DNA of 64,000 bases. It comes from Lithospermum erythrorhizon. Taxonomy: Eukaryota; Streptophyta; Magnoliopsida; Boraginales; Boraginaceae. The notes beneath the pieces are model-generated. The model did not search any database. It was not told the DNA's origin and was given only the letters and a program-made list of their open reading frames with translations. Positions 46,464 to 59,869 of the stretch are shown in pieces (positions within the stretch are counted from its first letter, which is position 1; each line of letters begins with the position of its first letter). The translations under genes and the position numbers were made by a program. The DNA lies in the NCBI GenBank assembly GCA_019722365.1, contig JADFUC010000107.1, forward strand, positions 682,001 through 746,000. The letters are read 5' to 3'.

Positions 46464-46849
46464 CTAATTAGCCGTTCTTTCGCAGTATCGTTTAATTTTC
46501 GCTTGCCACGAACTTTGTTATGTAGGTCTTACTCACTTAAAACTTTTGTTGAAACTTTTTCAGTCTTGTCCACAGACTTTTTATAGTGCTTTTCTTGCTT
46601 GTGAGCTTTTATTATCTTTATTTTTCTTCTACCACTTAAACCTTTTATAGTGCTTTTAGATTTGTCCTGCATATCCATACATACTTTCAATTTATTTGCA
46701 TAAAAATATTAAAACTATTTTACTCTTAATTAAATAAATAAAATAAAATAATTAAAAATAAAATCCCGCGTAACCCACTTCCCTTTGACCAAATGCTCTT
46801 TCCCTTCTCAGCCCCGCCACTTGAAATTTGTGATAGATATCAAAATAAA
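46464..46849. other. Noncoding DNA before element G
   Basis: Short T-rich phrases around CTTTTATAGTGCTTTT recur at about 46,571-46,590 and 46,640-46,660. No gene was found. Confidence 0.3.
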
Positions 46850-47624
46850 CGCGGATCTGAATCATGTAGCTACGGATTGTACAAAATAATAAAAAATTAT
46901 TTCTAGTGTACTTTTGATTAGATTATGTCGAGTTGGCGTGAGGAATTGAATTGCTCACTTGATACTCTCAAATAGAGTATCTCTAGATCGTTCTGCCTTT
47001 GAGAAAATTATCGAACTACTTTGCGTGCGTTTCTTAGAGCGCTTAAAGTATAAACTAAGAATCGAAAGGCAGGAAGAAAAATCTTGTTTTTCTTCGCAGA
47101 GGAGGTAATTTATTTAGGTTTGGTGGAGAGAGAGTTTTTGATTTCTTGTAAATCAAAATATGAGCATTAGTTGTTTTGGTTTGATTAAATTGACACACAA
47201 ATAGGAAAAATCCTAAGATTTTTGGGAGATAAATCTTGACACATCCACATTTCGAATCAGTACTTGGATTAGATTTTTAGCTTTAGAATGTTTAAAGCCC
47301 ATTTGACTTTAGGCCAGGAAAGTTTATAATAAATTTTATTATGTAGTTACGTATCTTTGTTTGAGTGTGACCTCTTGGGGCGAATTGTGAGAGTAATATA
47401 TTAAATAATATTAACCGATTATTGTATTAATATATGATTGCAGCGGACCCTAGTAAAAGGCTATCCACAATGTCGAAAACATTAAATCTAAAATACTAAT
47501 TGTCACAACAATTAATATATATTGAACTTACATATATATGTATATATAATTTGAATAGAGTAAATCGGTTGTACAATCTAAATTGTTCACGGGCATTTTT
47601 AATGAGATGAATTTCTAGTTCAAT
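46850..47624 (-). repeat. Element G LTR, left copy (3' LTR)
   Basis: It shares long runs with 63,225-63,983, including GAATTGAATTGCTCA, TATGAGCATTAGTTGTTTT-like text, AGTAATATATTAAATAATAT and the final GATGAATTTCTAGTTCA. Differences are frequent, so the pair is old. Confidence 0.75.
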
Positions 47625-50309
47625 AACTCCCAGCTTGCCGCCCCGGATGATTTATGATATCAGCGATTCAGCGATACCACGATTTCGGCGATCGAGCTTT
47701 GGTAAGAAATGTGTCACCAAACTCGCGCGATTTCCTTGTGTGAACAAGTTAATGTGACATCCGTCGCTGGCTGGTAGTGGCAGCAAGCTTGGCAAGCTTA
47801 CCGATATTCTTGAAATCTACTTAGATTTATACGGTTGTATGAATCCTTGTTAACCTAGGTTCCCCACTTATACTTTTGTAGTATGCCGAACTCATGCCGT
47901 TATAATCCTCACATTCTGGAGGGCGTTTGACATGGTCCGAAGTACATTACTCGATATCTATAGAAAGGCACATTGTCGGGTCCAAAGATATCATTCAATA
48001 TAAGCTCACATGAGAAACTTCTTGGGACCGCGGATAATCTATTTTCCAAGTTCTCATACGTTCATTGTCGATTACTACGACTAACTATTTTTGAAACTTC
48101 GTAAGCCCATGTGATTGATTAGGTATCCATACTCCGCTTTGATTTGATCGACCTGTTCAGCCATACAGTTTTAATTATTTGATTCCGTTTAGTGAACACC
48201 TAACTAGGGACGATTCAATCTTGTTGTTTTCCCGGCTTGTTAGAGGTTTTCTTGTTTGGATCATGTATCCAAATACCTTTCCAAAATAATATTGAATTGC
48301 AATGGAATCAACAAGGTTTGTTACTTATAGTAACGATATGTATCAAAATTACACCATGAAGCATCATTTTCTATAATAAGCGTTGGGGGCTGAATCTTGA
48401 AGCTTAGATTCAAGACATTGTCATGCAATGATTGTTTATGACATTGAGATGAGATACTAGCTCCCACTAAATCTAGCACCACTTGAGCAACTGAAGAATC
48501 ATTACTTCTTATGACTCATCTGATTGTGGTTGATTAGATGGGTATCAAAGCAGTGTTATCACATATTCACCATTTTGTATGCATATTAAGCTATTGAGAG
48601 AAGTGTCATGTATGTTGGATTTTAACAATGAGATCTTGATTCTCTAGATTCAATAAGCCATTAGAGACAACCGTGTCGGGATACGCTATTTAGGCAACTT
48701 CGAATCATTTCATCGGTGTTATAATCGGCTGCTTCTCATTCATAACTTCTCAGTTAGAGATTAATATTCAATTTCTATGTTATGTAGTTATTCATTGTGC
48801 TTATACTTGTTACTTGAATAAATTGTTCAAAACTTCATTTATAATTTCATGTTAGTCAAACTGAGACCGACAATCGTCTTTGTTCGTTTAGGTAACTGAT
48901 AAATGTAATTAAATTTCATTCTTTCTTTCTTTCATTAGAGCATTTCTAATGTGCGAGAAGAAAGTTGTTTTCTTTGAAAAGATTATTTATTTTAGGTATT
49001 CATCTTGGATCACAATTGGAATGCATTATCGATATAAAGCGTAACTCCCTTTATTTGAGGTCATTCAGTGGGTCATTATGAGTTCGGAAGATTCGAACCA
49101 TCCGCTTTATAGAAACTGGGTGCGCAATCGACTAGAGGTGGTTGTGTTGTTCTCTATTATTAGAATATCTTATGCATACTAAATTTTTATCTTTGGGTAG
49201 CTCCTATAAACCTTTGTCTGTAAAGTCTCATTTCATCAATGAATTCAAACATTTTTGAATTTGTTCATTAAATACGTTATTATCTTAACTATTGTGGATC
49301 CCGGATGGTCTAAAAACATCTATGATTAATGAAAATTTATCTAACACAAAAGAATCATCTTGGCAGACAAAATTTTTTTATCGATCCAAATCTTTGTAAA
49401 TATGGACATTTCCATTTAATTAATTATTAGTACTTTTAATGATTATTTATTCCTCAATAAACTTGTTATCTTGGAATAAATATGTTAATATCCAAATCTG
49501 TATTTGGTATATTCAAACTATTTCCGGATCTCATAATCATCATTAATATTGCTCATGGCTGTATCCTTAAAAGTATCACCTTTTATTTAGGATTGCCGTT
49601 CATGACAACAAGTTGAGTCGTCACTTTATTATATGTCCAATTTGTTTGACGTGGGTGAAAGTTTGTAAGATGCGAACTGAATAATGGAATAATTCCATAT
49701 CGCGTCTTTATAAATTTTCAGATCTTTGATTAGTTGAGTTATACATGTTTGTCGGTGTGTGAGCTAGGCGGGGAGTAAATATGAATTCACGAGCTTTATT
49801 AAGTGATGGTCTGGTTCATACGAGTGTATGTTTATCTCTTTTCATGATTTCAAAAGAGTATGAAATGTTTATCTGGTGACTAATTTGAACTATTTAACGT
49901 CGTTCTGTATTTCTAAAATCACAGGTGGTAAATATAGACATTTATATTTTGCTAGATTATTCTGCGCTAGTAATGAAAGCACTTGTATTTTCATAAATCT
50001 TGATTTATGGTTCGCAACAAATGTGTTGCGTTTAACATTTAATTCTAAGTCGATGAAAGATTACGAGATTATGAATTTTAAGTGTTTGTTCACTTTACGA
50101 TCATATCATTCAAAATATATGATTCCAAGGATTATGTCTATACGATCTTTCGTTAAAGTGATTATACTTTTATAATTCATATAGTGTTAGGAGATGAGAT
50201 CTTAAGTTACTTTACTTGAATTCTTATGAGCATACATCTTATGACAAATTCGTATTTGAATTACAACTAGCATGCTTGATTATATTTAGTAACATGTGTT
50301 TCTTTTATG
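47625..50309 (-). mobile_element. Element G internal region, 3' half, decayed
   Basis: Stop-rich on both strands. A second purine-tract-like sequence (GCTCCCACTAAATCTAGC, plus strand) is at about 48,461. A plus-strand 99-codon open frame at 49,876-50,175 has no motif. Nothing can be assigned with confidence beyond its position between the G LTR and the next insertion. Confidence 0.3.
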
Positions 50310-50865
50310 CAGGATCGAACCGATTTAGGTTCGGAGAAGAACCGAACTAATTTAGGTTAGGCGCTTTGGAAATAACTTTCCGAACCGAACCGATTTCTAA
50401 ATTTTGTGTAGATTTTTCAATTTTTTTTAAGATCTTGAAGTATTTGCATGTGTACATTTTAAGAAGGGAATTTAGATTTAACTTTGTTCATTATTGGAAT
50501 AATGAAATAAAATATATATAAATCTTTCTAAACTAATAATATAGGAAATACAAAGATATGTAAAAATAGTAATATTATGTATTGAATGTGTATGTAGATT
50601 GTATAATTAATCTTAAAAGGAGTTCATTGAAATTACAAGGATTAAATCTAGTTTAAGGACTTAATTTTAAGTTGAGCGATATGCTAAAAAATGTATCCCA
50701 AAGCAGAAATTGCCGAATCAAACCGGAACCCGATGGGAACGATAAGATTGGAACGATCGGAACCGAACGATTTAGGTTCGACCTTTGAGAAGAACGATGA
50801 AATAGAGTTCGGTTCTAATTTTCAGCTCAAAACTGAACGAGGCAAGGCGTTGGGCCGCAAAGGAA
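50310..50865. mobile_element. hAT-like nonautonomous insertion with AACCGAACCG-type ends
   Basis: GGATCGAACCGATTTAGGTTCGG at the left (about 50,314; first 20 bases given by GGATCGAACCGATTTAGGTT) is echoed at about 50,760 by GGAACCGAACGATTTAGGTT and followed by GAGTTCGGTTCTAATTTTCA. The centre (50,362-50,530) matches 46,297-46,463. No transposase was seen. Exact ends were not defined. Confidence 0.45.
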
Positions 50866-50869
50866 GGTC

Positions 50870-51648
50870 GTGTTCAAAACATAAAGCGAAAAAAGACATT
50901 CACAATCAAAATGAAAGTGATGTCCCAGTGTTGCTATCTTTGAGTATACCCAGGCTAACTCAAAGTAAAAGCAATACAGTAAATGACACAAGAGTTTTTA
51001 TACGGGTTAGACTGACTTACGTCAGGTCTTATTGTGTCACCTTAAAGTGACTCTGTCGTGTTCATTTATAATGTGCGGGCTTTAGCGTGATACAAGAAAT
51101 CAACCGACCTAAGCAAATTACTTGGGCCTACATACAATATTGCTTGATAAGAATCACTCTAATTCTCACCTCCTTAAACACACATATAATCACTAGAACA
51201 ACCGATCTTTATAAACTAGAATTAAATCTACCGATTTATACTACATCCTCGGCAAACCAGTTACGTATACCATTGATCGCGTTGATGATGAACCCAATCT
51301 GTTCTGTCAATGATCTTCAATTGCAATCATCAATGATAGCGGCTAGTTGAGATACCATAAAATTGTCCCGGAAAACTTTTCCTATGGCCCAACGTGACGA
51401 TCTCGAAGCTTGATTGGCGCTTCCTCGAATCACGCAATCACCATGATTGCATCCATTTCTTTCATAGTTAATCATGTTGCTCACCAGTGGCTCGACCCAA
51501 CGGCTAGACCAAGCGGATCTCACCGTTAAGATAATTGTATCAATCACGCAATCGCGATTGATCCTCAATTAATACCTCGTGCATTAACTCACTCGGATCT
51601 TTGTCTTGATATTCTTTGCCAGGTTTGTACCTACAAAACATGTCAACA
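50870..51648 (-). repeat. Element E 3' LTR
   Basis: It matches 59,870-60,661 over most of its length (for example TAATCACT, GAACAACCGAT, GGCTAGTTGAGAT, GGATCTCACC, TTGATCCTC and TTAACT, in the same order). The left border is approximate. Confidence 0.8.
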
Positions 51649-52420
51649 AACTTCCCCTTTTTGTATGGGACAAACCATCAAAGTGTTAATGATCTTTAAT
51701 GCGTCCGAAGTTCTTGAAACAAAGCTTGGTGAGACTACGTCACAGTGAGCTAATCTCACAAGTCATGCACCGAGGTTAGCTACTTCCAAGCAAACCAAAA
51801 TGAGACAACGATGTGCAATTTAACCAAAAATAATTCAAATTACTTTTCGTCACCGCATTCACATATTTCTTAGCATTCAGGCAATTGCCAAATCATACCA
51901 ACTGCCTAAACTTTTTGCACAGTGCAATTTCAAGCAGTTGAGATGGCCGATATCTACGAAACTTCCCTGCGAAACGAGACCAACCAATACAACGAACAGG
52001 ACGCAGCAATCCTAATCGCCAAATACTGTGGCTTATGAGGATGTACCCCAACTGCTTTCCTACCGGTTGCCGGACTTGAAAGAATGCCTTAAGAATTCAC
52101 CTGGCTACAGCAAGCATAAATTGATAGAGGTATCCTGAGCTACCTCAAAACCGCGTAAACAAAAACCCTACAAAAGAAATTCAAAAGCCGTGCCCGTGAC
52201 CAGCATATTCTAAGCGTTCATGATAGCAATCAATCGTGAACAATCCTAACTCTCCTCTTTTTTGTCCATTACAAAAGGCTTGAAGAATAATGTCTCGACA
52301 TTCTTAACATGACCACGTCATAATACGGTGAAACTTCGTTCTTGAGGAATCACATACTACCTCGTGTGCCTGCCGATGAGAAGTAATAAACATCGCCCCG
52401 TACGAGAGCGCGACTTCCCC
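51649..52420 (-). other. Element E 3' untranslated region
   Basis: Between the polypurine tract and the end of pol. No coding frame was found. It holds the purine tract complement at 51,649-51,662. The rest was not assigned. Confidence 0.4.
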
Positions 52421-52903
52421 GACGACCTAGCGTATCTTTCGAAAGGAAATATCATTTAACACATAAATTGAACTACAGTAACTCAAAGCAAAAGAAAAAA
52501 AAAAATGTAGTGTAGCAAAAAGGTTACCAACGTTACGTGGATGAAGGAGAGATGATTTGATTCCGCCCGAGATAAACTCGAGCCTTTCTCTTTGCCAAAG
52601 GTTTTGTGAAAATGTCGTATTTGGAACTTCGGTAGGAATAAAGTCAAGTTCATCTTCTTTTGAGCATGATCTCACCAAGAGAAATGGTGTCTTATCTCAT
52701 TATGCTTTTGCTTTAGGTAAGGCCAGGATTCTTTGAGGCATATTATCTTCTTCTTCCATCGCGTTTTATAGAACTTTCCTTTAAATCAACAGGGTTTTCT
52801 TGATCCATTACAAGTTGAGAAAAATATGTTGAAGGCGTACATATTTTACATATGTTATTTGTTGGAAAATACATATCACCTTTTTTGCTACTCAGGATAT
52901 AAG
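52421..52903 (-). pseudogene. Element E RNase H, C-terminal part
   Basis: On the minus strand, KTPFLLVRSCSKEDELDFIPTE (about 52,695-52,610; middle residues SCSKEDELDFIPTE) then FSQNL and RERLEFIS match the Copia ending DIRHHFLRDH..., ELDFIPTE, IFTKPL, ERLEFIRR. Upstream SWVAKK near 52,885 is the LVSWxSKKQ block. It ends at 52,903 where F begins; the preceding residues continue at 56,803. Confidence 0.8.
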
Positions 52904-53869
52904 TATTTGGAAATGTTAAAATTGATTCCACTTTTATTATGCCCGTTGCGATAATAGTATATCAATTCATTTGGGTTAGTTCGTCTTGATTAATGAACAA
53001 GTGTTCACCTTAGTAATTGTATATTACTAGTTTGGGTTCTCACTTGATAATTTAAGGGGGGTTATGAAGCGGAATACTAAGTACCTGGTAATCGTTATAA
53101 TATTAATTGATTAATTATTATTATTATACAACTTACTATTATTTGAGCCCTGAAGATTCGCACAGCGTCTGATGATATTCGAATTATATTTCATGCATGA
53201 AATTAAAGCGAGACTTGTATTGAGGATGTATCTCTCAATATTTATATATTTGTCAAATATATGATTGGTTAAAACAGAATTTATTCGATTAAGCGATTAA
53301 ATTGATGAATAATGATAAGTTATTCGATGGTATTTCGTTAGTATTTTAATTGACTTGTTAAGTCAATTAAAATGGAATTAACTTCAGTAGTGACTCGTTA
53401 TTTGATTAGAAGCCATAGCGGTCTAATTAAGTTAACGAGTTAAGCGATTTCTTAAGGTTAACGCGGTTAAATTAGGTTTTGTGTTTGAGAACAAGGTTTT
53501 TCATTTCATGAGAAAACTCTTGCCTCCGTCTTCTCTCTCAAAAGCCGCCCCTCCCCGAAAATTTGAGATTTTCTTGATTTTGTTCTGACTACAGCCAAGT
53601 TCGAGTCTGCAGTTAGTTTCCACTAACTTGGGTATTATTCACGTCAGGGGACATAATTCGGTGTTGGACAAGCTTTGGAGAGGGATTTTAAGGGAAGCTT
53701 TTCATTGAGGCAACTTGTGGGTTTGGTTCATTTCGTCTTTCAGCTGCCGATGTAAGTATCTCGTTGTCGTATTGCGATATTTTATGTTTAGATTAATATA
53801 TACATTAATTTGAGGATCGGGATGTATGAATTGGTGTTTATCGCTGAATAGAATTCATACTAGATTCTA
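52904..53869 (+). repeat. Element F 5' LTR
   Basis: It shares long identical runs with 55,802-56,797, for instance AGTGTTCACCTTAGTAATT, TCGTTAGTATTTTAATTGA and TATATACATTAATTTGAGGA. The start has lost the usual TGTTGG form (TATTTGG here). Confidence 0.85.
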
Positions 53870-55801
53870 TCATTAATGATCAGTGATGATGAATACTTGA
53901 CATTATTATTGGAACTCCATCTCGAGAATGAAAGTTTACATGCTACTAAGTCTAAATTTGGAAAACTTAAGATTGAGTATAATGGAGTTACATTCCCTCG
54001 CTTTGATGCCAGTGAAAATCAGCTAAGAATCCAAGAGTGATGAAGAACCTTAGTTCCTTAAAAGGTTAGTGGGAATGCTTGCATAAATGAGGAAGTTTTG
54101 CTACACTAATGTTGAAGAAATCTTCCCTCTGACCTTAAAAGTATATTAGTGGAAGTAGATTCTTGTACATTTGCGAGCCCGGCCTACATATATGTAACAT
54201 ATGCTATAATCGGACACATTATATATATGTGAGCTTGCATGACATTTGCTTGTTAAGTTTAAGATGTCATGAGCTCGAGGTGATTAAGGAAATCACATAA
54301 TAGATTAATTCTATAAATGAAGCGGATTCAACATTGACAAAGCCGCTCTTGTTAAAGGTCTAATCCATTAGTAAAGGGCTACCAGCGTTAATGAGAGTGG
54401 TTGAAGTCTATATACATAGTAATATATGATTCACCGTATGCCGTGTCAAATGTGTTGTACCGAAACTATGATGTAGCCACGATTCTGGCGACTGAAGTTT
54501 TACTAAAGGTATTCATGCGGATTCGGAATACACTTAGTAGTAACTTTAAGAGAATAGAGGTAACTATAGTTACATGGAATAGATCGATTATTGATCTTCA
54601 CTTGTAATTGAGTATGATAATAGCATTGGGCCGGTTGTACCGTATAGCTGAATTAGCCAATAATTTAAATAATAGGACCAGTGCAGTATGCTCGTGGAGT
54701 AAACTTAAAGAAAACTTGCACTCGATTATTACAACGACAAATTGTTTTTGTTGGTAATGTTGTTAAAAGAATGTGAGTTTAATAAGGCAGTCATTTTAAT
54801 ATAAGTTTAATGTTGTAAACTACCCGATAGAAACCGAGAAGTGATTGAAACTGGTTTGTCAAAGCTGATGGAATTGCATGACTATGTCGGGGATAATCAT
54901 AGTCATCAATGATTCCACTGGGTTGAGAGACGGGTTGATGAATGTAAGAGGTAGTATTCAATAAAGGATGTGATTATAATCACTATTCTTTTGCTTTACT
55001 TGTCTGAAATGACCTAAGAATTCATGCGAGCTTAAAGGATCCATGCATGTATTTAAGCATGCATCTCGGAGTTGAGATCTTTCACAATGATTCAGCAGAG
55101 TTTGGTTTTCACGAGGCTTAATGGAAGAGGCTGAGCATGGCAAAGTTCAGTGGGAGCTAGTTCATTCACTTTCTGGAATAAGTTAAGTAATTAGTTAAAA
55201 CAAAAGTTCCTTTGTGTTTTAATCTGATTGTTAACTAAACTACATGAATGTGTGATTCATTCATATAGTTACCCATTATTTATTTCACAGGCCGTTGAAA
55301 TATATAATATACATGTATTGTATCCTCGATGAGTGAAAAGTTAAATCCTAGGTTTAATTACATTAGCTACAGAAGCGACATGAATTGTTGATTACGCTCT
55401 TGACCTAGAAACAAGACCAGCAAAACCTTATTGAATCTTTGATAGTTAGAGCGACAAGCATCATATGACCCTTTTATAGTGTTTGATTAGTGAAACATGA
55501 CCAAGCATTACGCCTTAAGCGGGTATTATAACTGACATATGTTGGAGTCGTACTTGATGAATATAGCGATAGATGTTGATATATTGGGAGGGATTTATTC
55601 GTCATGATATCTGAAGATCTCGAGGCCTCTCATGTGATTGAGTGTGATTGGTTATAGGACGCCATAAATGCTTATTGAGTTCATACTCGATAAAGAGAGT
55701 TGTGGGTGTTCGCTGACACACACTTCTTATGGATTAGCCCTCACATTTAGAGATCGCGTGATAAAAGGAATTGTTTGGTAATTGTCAAGGGCAAGTGGGA
55801 G
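53870..55801 (+). other. Element F internal region
   Basis: Both strands are stop-rich and no capsid, protease, integrase or RT motif was found. A purine tract-like CAGTGGGAGCTAG lies at about 55,148 and the true one at 55,789-55,801. Length (1.9 kb) with long LTRs resembles LARD-like nonautonomous elements. Confidence 0.5.
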
Positions 55802-56797
55802 TGTTGGAAATCAGTAAAGAAAATTGATTCGCTTTTATTATCTTCGTTCTTAGACAATTGTGTATCAGTCGTCTGGGTTGGTTAAATGTGATTCTTGAAC
55901 TTAGTGTTCACCTTAGTAATTTTTATATTACTAGTTTGGATTCTAAAAGCTGATATTTAAGGGGTTATAAGCGGTGCTAGATCTTTTCGTTAATCGTTAT
56001 AATAATAGTAATTGGTCAATTATTATACAACTTACTTATTATCACGAGCCTAGAAGGTCACACACATACAATGATGTTAAATTATATTTCATCGTAGAAA
56101 TTAAAGAGACTTGTATATTGAGAGATGTATCTCTGATATTTATATATTTATCATCTGTTGATGAACATCAATTGGTTAAACTTGCAAGTTTAATCAATTA
56201 GTAATTAGGGAATTGATGAATAACTTGATAAGTTGATAGATAGTGACTTCGTTAGTATTTTAATTGAGTTTTCAAGATTAATTAAAATGAAATAACTTCA
56301 TTCAGTGACTCGTTATTTGATTAGAAGTCATAATGGTCTAAACTAAGTTAACGAGTTAAATTGATTGATTTCTTAGGTTGCTTAACAGTTTGGGATTGAG
56401 TTTTTTGGTATTTTAAAAAGAAAGGAACAAGGTTTTCATTTCATGAAAAACTCTTTCTCTTCTCAAAAAGCCGCCCCCACTCCCAAGGAGTGGAAGAGAT
56501 TTTCTCTTCCAATTTTGTTCCTACACAACTCTAGCAGAAGTTCAAGTCCTCTGATTCATTTACTCTTGGTGTGTGCGATCCCCAGAGGACGTCATTCCCG
56601 GTGTTAGACCAAGCTTTGGAGAGTATTTTAAAGGCTTTTCACGTGAGAACTAGCTTTTATTAGTTTTGGATTCATGCTTCTGGCTGCAATGTAAATATCT
56701 AGATTATTCATATTCGTGTTTTTATGTTTAGATTAATATATACATTAATTTGAGGATCGGATGCTGAATTGGTATTTATAAAATTAAATAGATTATA
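55802..56797 (+). repeat. Element F 3' LTR
   Basis: It begins TGTTGGAAATCAG after the purine tract and ends GATTATA before the ATAAG target copy. The expected terminal CA has been lost. It carries a GCCGCCCCCACTCCC-like GC-rich leader segment near 56,470, also present in the 5' copy. Confidence 0.85.
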
Positions 56798-56802
56798 ATA
56801 AG

Positions 56803-57180
56803 GGCCGGACCGTGAAAGTGGTACCCCCAAACTTGTACTTTTCTATTAAGTTTACATCTTCCCGTGTCCCGACATGCGAATAACCTACCGGTTTGGTGAG
56901 TTTCTGTAGGGAACCATAATCTTGCCTCGAGAGTTCCCTTGAGGTATATCAAATCCTCTTAGCTGCGACTAAGTGCTTGATTCCTTTAGGCATACTTGAA
57001 ATCTTACTTGTAGCGCCCAAATAATGTCGGTCCTTTGTAAGATATAGCGGACTCCCGATCATCTTCAGTAAAGCTTGTCACTAACTTCTTCTTAGAAGCA
57101 TCTTAACTTGAAGTCTGCGCTATGCATAAGTCTTTGTCTCGTGGAATTTTCCATGAACTCTTTAAATAACTACTACAGTG
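56803..57180 (-). pseudogene. Element E RNase H, N-terminal part
   Basis: Minus strand reads MIGSPLYLT near 57,058-57,030, GIKHLVAAKRI near 56,980-56,945, then sequence leading to LNRKVQVWGYHFHGPAL near 56,846-56,797. These match MIGSLLYLTxxRPDI, ESHLxAVKRIxRYLKGT and the KIDRKSTSGTCxFLG blocks of SIRE-type elements, with substitutions and shifts. Confidence 0.75.
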
Positions 57181-58190
57181 TATTTGTTTTGATAGATAAA
57201 TATCCTATGCAGAGTTTGTCTCACTTGTAACCCAAGAAAAATGACAACTCCCCATTCGTACTCATTTCAAACTTTGAAGTCATGATATTTGAAATTCCTT
57301 ACAAAATTATTCATTAGTAGCATGTAATATAATATCATCGACATATATTTGACAACAATATCATGACTTCACGGATTTAGTGAAAAGTAGTATCAATATT
57401 ACCTCGTTTGCTTAATTAAATGCAGGCGAGGTAATTTGCTAAGTTTGTTATACGTACTTTCGCGGGCTTGCTTGAGACCATAAAGAGCCTTTTAAGTGTA
57501 TACGCGTGTCGGGATGATTTGGATCTTCAAATCTGGTGGTTATTCAACATATACCTCTTACAATGATTTCCCGTTTAAGAGAAAGCGCTTTCACGTACAT
57601 TTGATACAACTTTAATCATGAATGCATGAAAGAAAAGGCCATAAGAATCCCCTAGCCATTTACATTCTTGCGGCGGTGCAATATCTCGTCAAGTCCACCC
57701 GCTGGTTGAGTAAAACCATCGCCTGCAAATGCGGACTTGTTGCTCGGAAATATCTTTACCATCTTCGCCAGGTTTGTTCTGAAAATCCACGCTGTGCGTG
57801 AACCACGCTGATAGTTTGATGGTCTTGGGACCAGATCCCAAACAACGTTCTTTCAAGATTGAGTGAGCTTTAGGCGCACGAATTTATCCGATACGTATCT
57901 TGATTGCTTCCTTGATATTCTTTGGTTTAATAATTGAAATGAATATTGCGTTGCCGTTTTAATTTCAGCAGCTTGAGTTCTTTGGATTCCATCATTCACA
58001 CTTCCAATTACTACATCTAGCGGATGAGATGACTGGTGCTTCCAGGCTTTGGGCATGAAGTCTGATTCTTTTGGTTCCTCTTGAGTTTGATCTGAGCTAC
58101 CTGTATCTTGAGTTATCTGAAGGGCCTCTTCGTAAATAAGTGTAGAGGTTCGCGAATTTCTTTTTTCAACATATAACATTTAAAGTTCAC
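57181..58190 (-). pseudogene. Element E reverse transcriptase and linker
   Basis: Minus-strand frame 58,179-57,853 contains WKHQSSHPLDVVIGSVNDGI (first 20 of the block) and then the RT start in broken form. Further left, SAFLLNG near 57,590, EVYVE near 57,560 and KALYGLKQA near 57,490-57,465 match VKSAFLNGYLxEEVYVEQPPGF and KKALYGLKQAPRAWY. A YVDDI-like block lies near 57,330-57,340 as VDDI. Stops are frequent. Confidence 0.8.
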
Positions 58191-59869
58191 GACTTTAGCG
58201 GTTCTCTTGACAACTTCATGCGCTCTACTCACTAGAGTAGCCCACAAACAATCCTTCATCATATCTTGGTTCAAATTTTCCTTTTTCTTCTGGATTCAAA
58301 ACAAAAAACCTGCATCTAAAGACTTTAAAATATGAAATATTAGGAGTTTATTGTTTTTCCAAGTATAAGGTACGATTAGGACACGTTTGATATGTGGCAA
58401 GCAGTATTCACAGCTTCTCCTAATTTTGAGGCCCCTTTAGATTCCGTGGATCTTTCCGTTTCTTGTAATTACGTTCACCAGCTTCTGCCCGGCTACATTC
58501 TGGCAGGTGTTACGAAATTTGCAGATAACTCATGTTTGATTCCATGGTTTGTTGCAAAACTCTTTAAATCCTCCAAAAATTATGTTCATGGTCACTCTTG
58601 ATCTTTGATATCTTGACTCCTTGTTCATTGAACTTGTTGACCTGACTTCTCAAATTCCCCAAAAATTTCATCACTTGTGACATAATTCACTTCTCTGATG
58701 GCCGCGAGTTTCCTTGAGCTCCCTCCCCAGCGGCTTACATGGAGTCTTGTAGAAAGTTGAGCATACCTTTATCACAAGAGTTGACTAATGCTCAACAGAG
58801 TGAAGTTAGTCCTTCCACAAGCCATACATCACTAATAGTCACGCGGTCAATTTCCCAACATTCGCTGCCAATGATTTTCTTCTTTCGAGTCTCAGTATGA
58901 CTAATCATTATCCGCAATTCGGTTATGTTTGAGAACAAGAAGGTTGTCCCGGTCATGTCTTGAGCACCCAATGTTTAAAACTATTTCCTGCCTTTGCTCA
59001 TTCGGTAGTTAGACGAAGTCCTTGTTTTCACTCGTATCTCTTTCATTGCTTTGCATTCGATCTGTAATGTCCTTTTGTTGTACTTATAGCATGTGATGTC
59101 CCTGCTTCTTATTTTCTGTTGTTCTTGTTCTCTAGAAGTCTCAGATTTCTCTTGATCATTTGTACTAAAATCCTTTATTGGACTCTTTTTAACAACATTT
59201 GAGGCCAGATATTTCTCGAACCATAGCTTAAATATAAATAGGACAACGCTTCTCGTTAAGTCCTCAGAGGATTACTTTATTGATTTTGAGATTGTTGAAG
59301 AGAGGCAACCATTGTGTTCCATGAGGAGACATTTGGGAGTAAAATTCAGTACCTTATTCTGTGACTTCCGTATGTGTGTGGTGTTTGCCTAAGGCTTACA
59401 AGTTAAGTTGATGGGTTTCCCAGATTACGGAGTCATATGTACTCTCGTCACCTTTCATTGTAAGTTCCACTTCTTTGGTGAGAAGAGTAATCCGATTATC
59501 CTTAACTTGACTTATACCTTCATTGGTATAGAGAATAACATTCCGCATCCTCAGCCAGGCAAATCTCGTCTGTGACTTCTATATCTTCATCAAAGAGTTA
59601 GAGGCTAAATGATGATATTTCTTGCCTTTTGTTGAGTTGAACCTTTTCTTCTCATCATCGATAAGGTCATCAATAGTTCTTTTAGTCTCTCCATGCTGCT
59701 AAGTTTGTTCCGCAATCTCCTATGTCAATGACCATAGCAATCCAAACTTGGTTGGTCGATGTATGTTACCGTCACATGCTCCGGAGTCAATGTTGATTTT
59801 TGTGGAAAGAGGGACTCCGGATGAGGCCGGTTGCAGATTGAGGATCATAGAAAGAGCTTGATCTAGCCA
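58191..59869 (-). pseudogene. Element E gag, protease and integrase region, decayed
   Basis: By position and wording this holds gag to integrase on the minus strand, but few motifs survive. FCxLGH-type and zinc-finger-like words could be read only in fragments near 58,900-59,100. The 146-codon open frame 60,160-59,720 crosses the LTR junction and does not look like a real Gag. Confidence 0.4.

Larger units (their letters stand above)
52904..56797 (+). mobile_element. Element F: 3.9-kb LTR retrotransposon without recognisable coding sequence
   Basis: The LTRs are about 52,904-53,869 and 55,802-56,797. ATAAG occurs exactly on both sides (52,899-52,903 and 56,798-56,802), a 5-bp target duplication. 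A degenerate primer site (TAATGATCAGTG, near 53,874) follows the left LTR and a purine tract (GGGCAAGTGGGAG) directly precedes the right LTR at 55,802, giving plus orientation. Host E reads across the insertion in its RNase H (HFHGPAL on the right, ISxVAKK on the left). The 1.9-kb interior shows no gag or pol motif, so F is nonautonomous or eroded. Confidence 0.85.
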
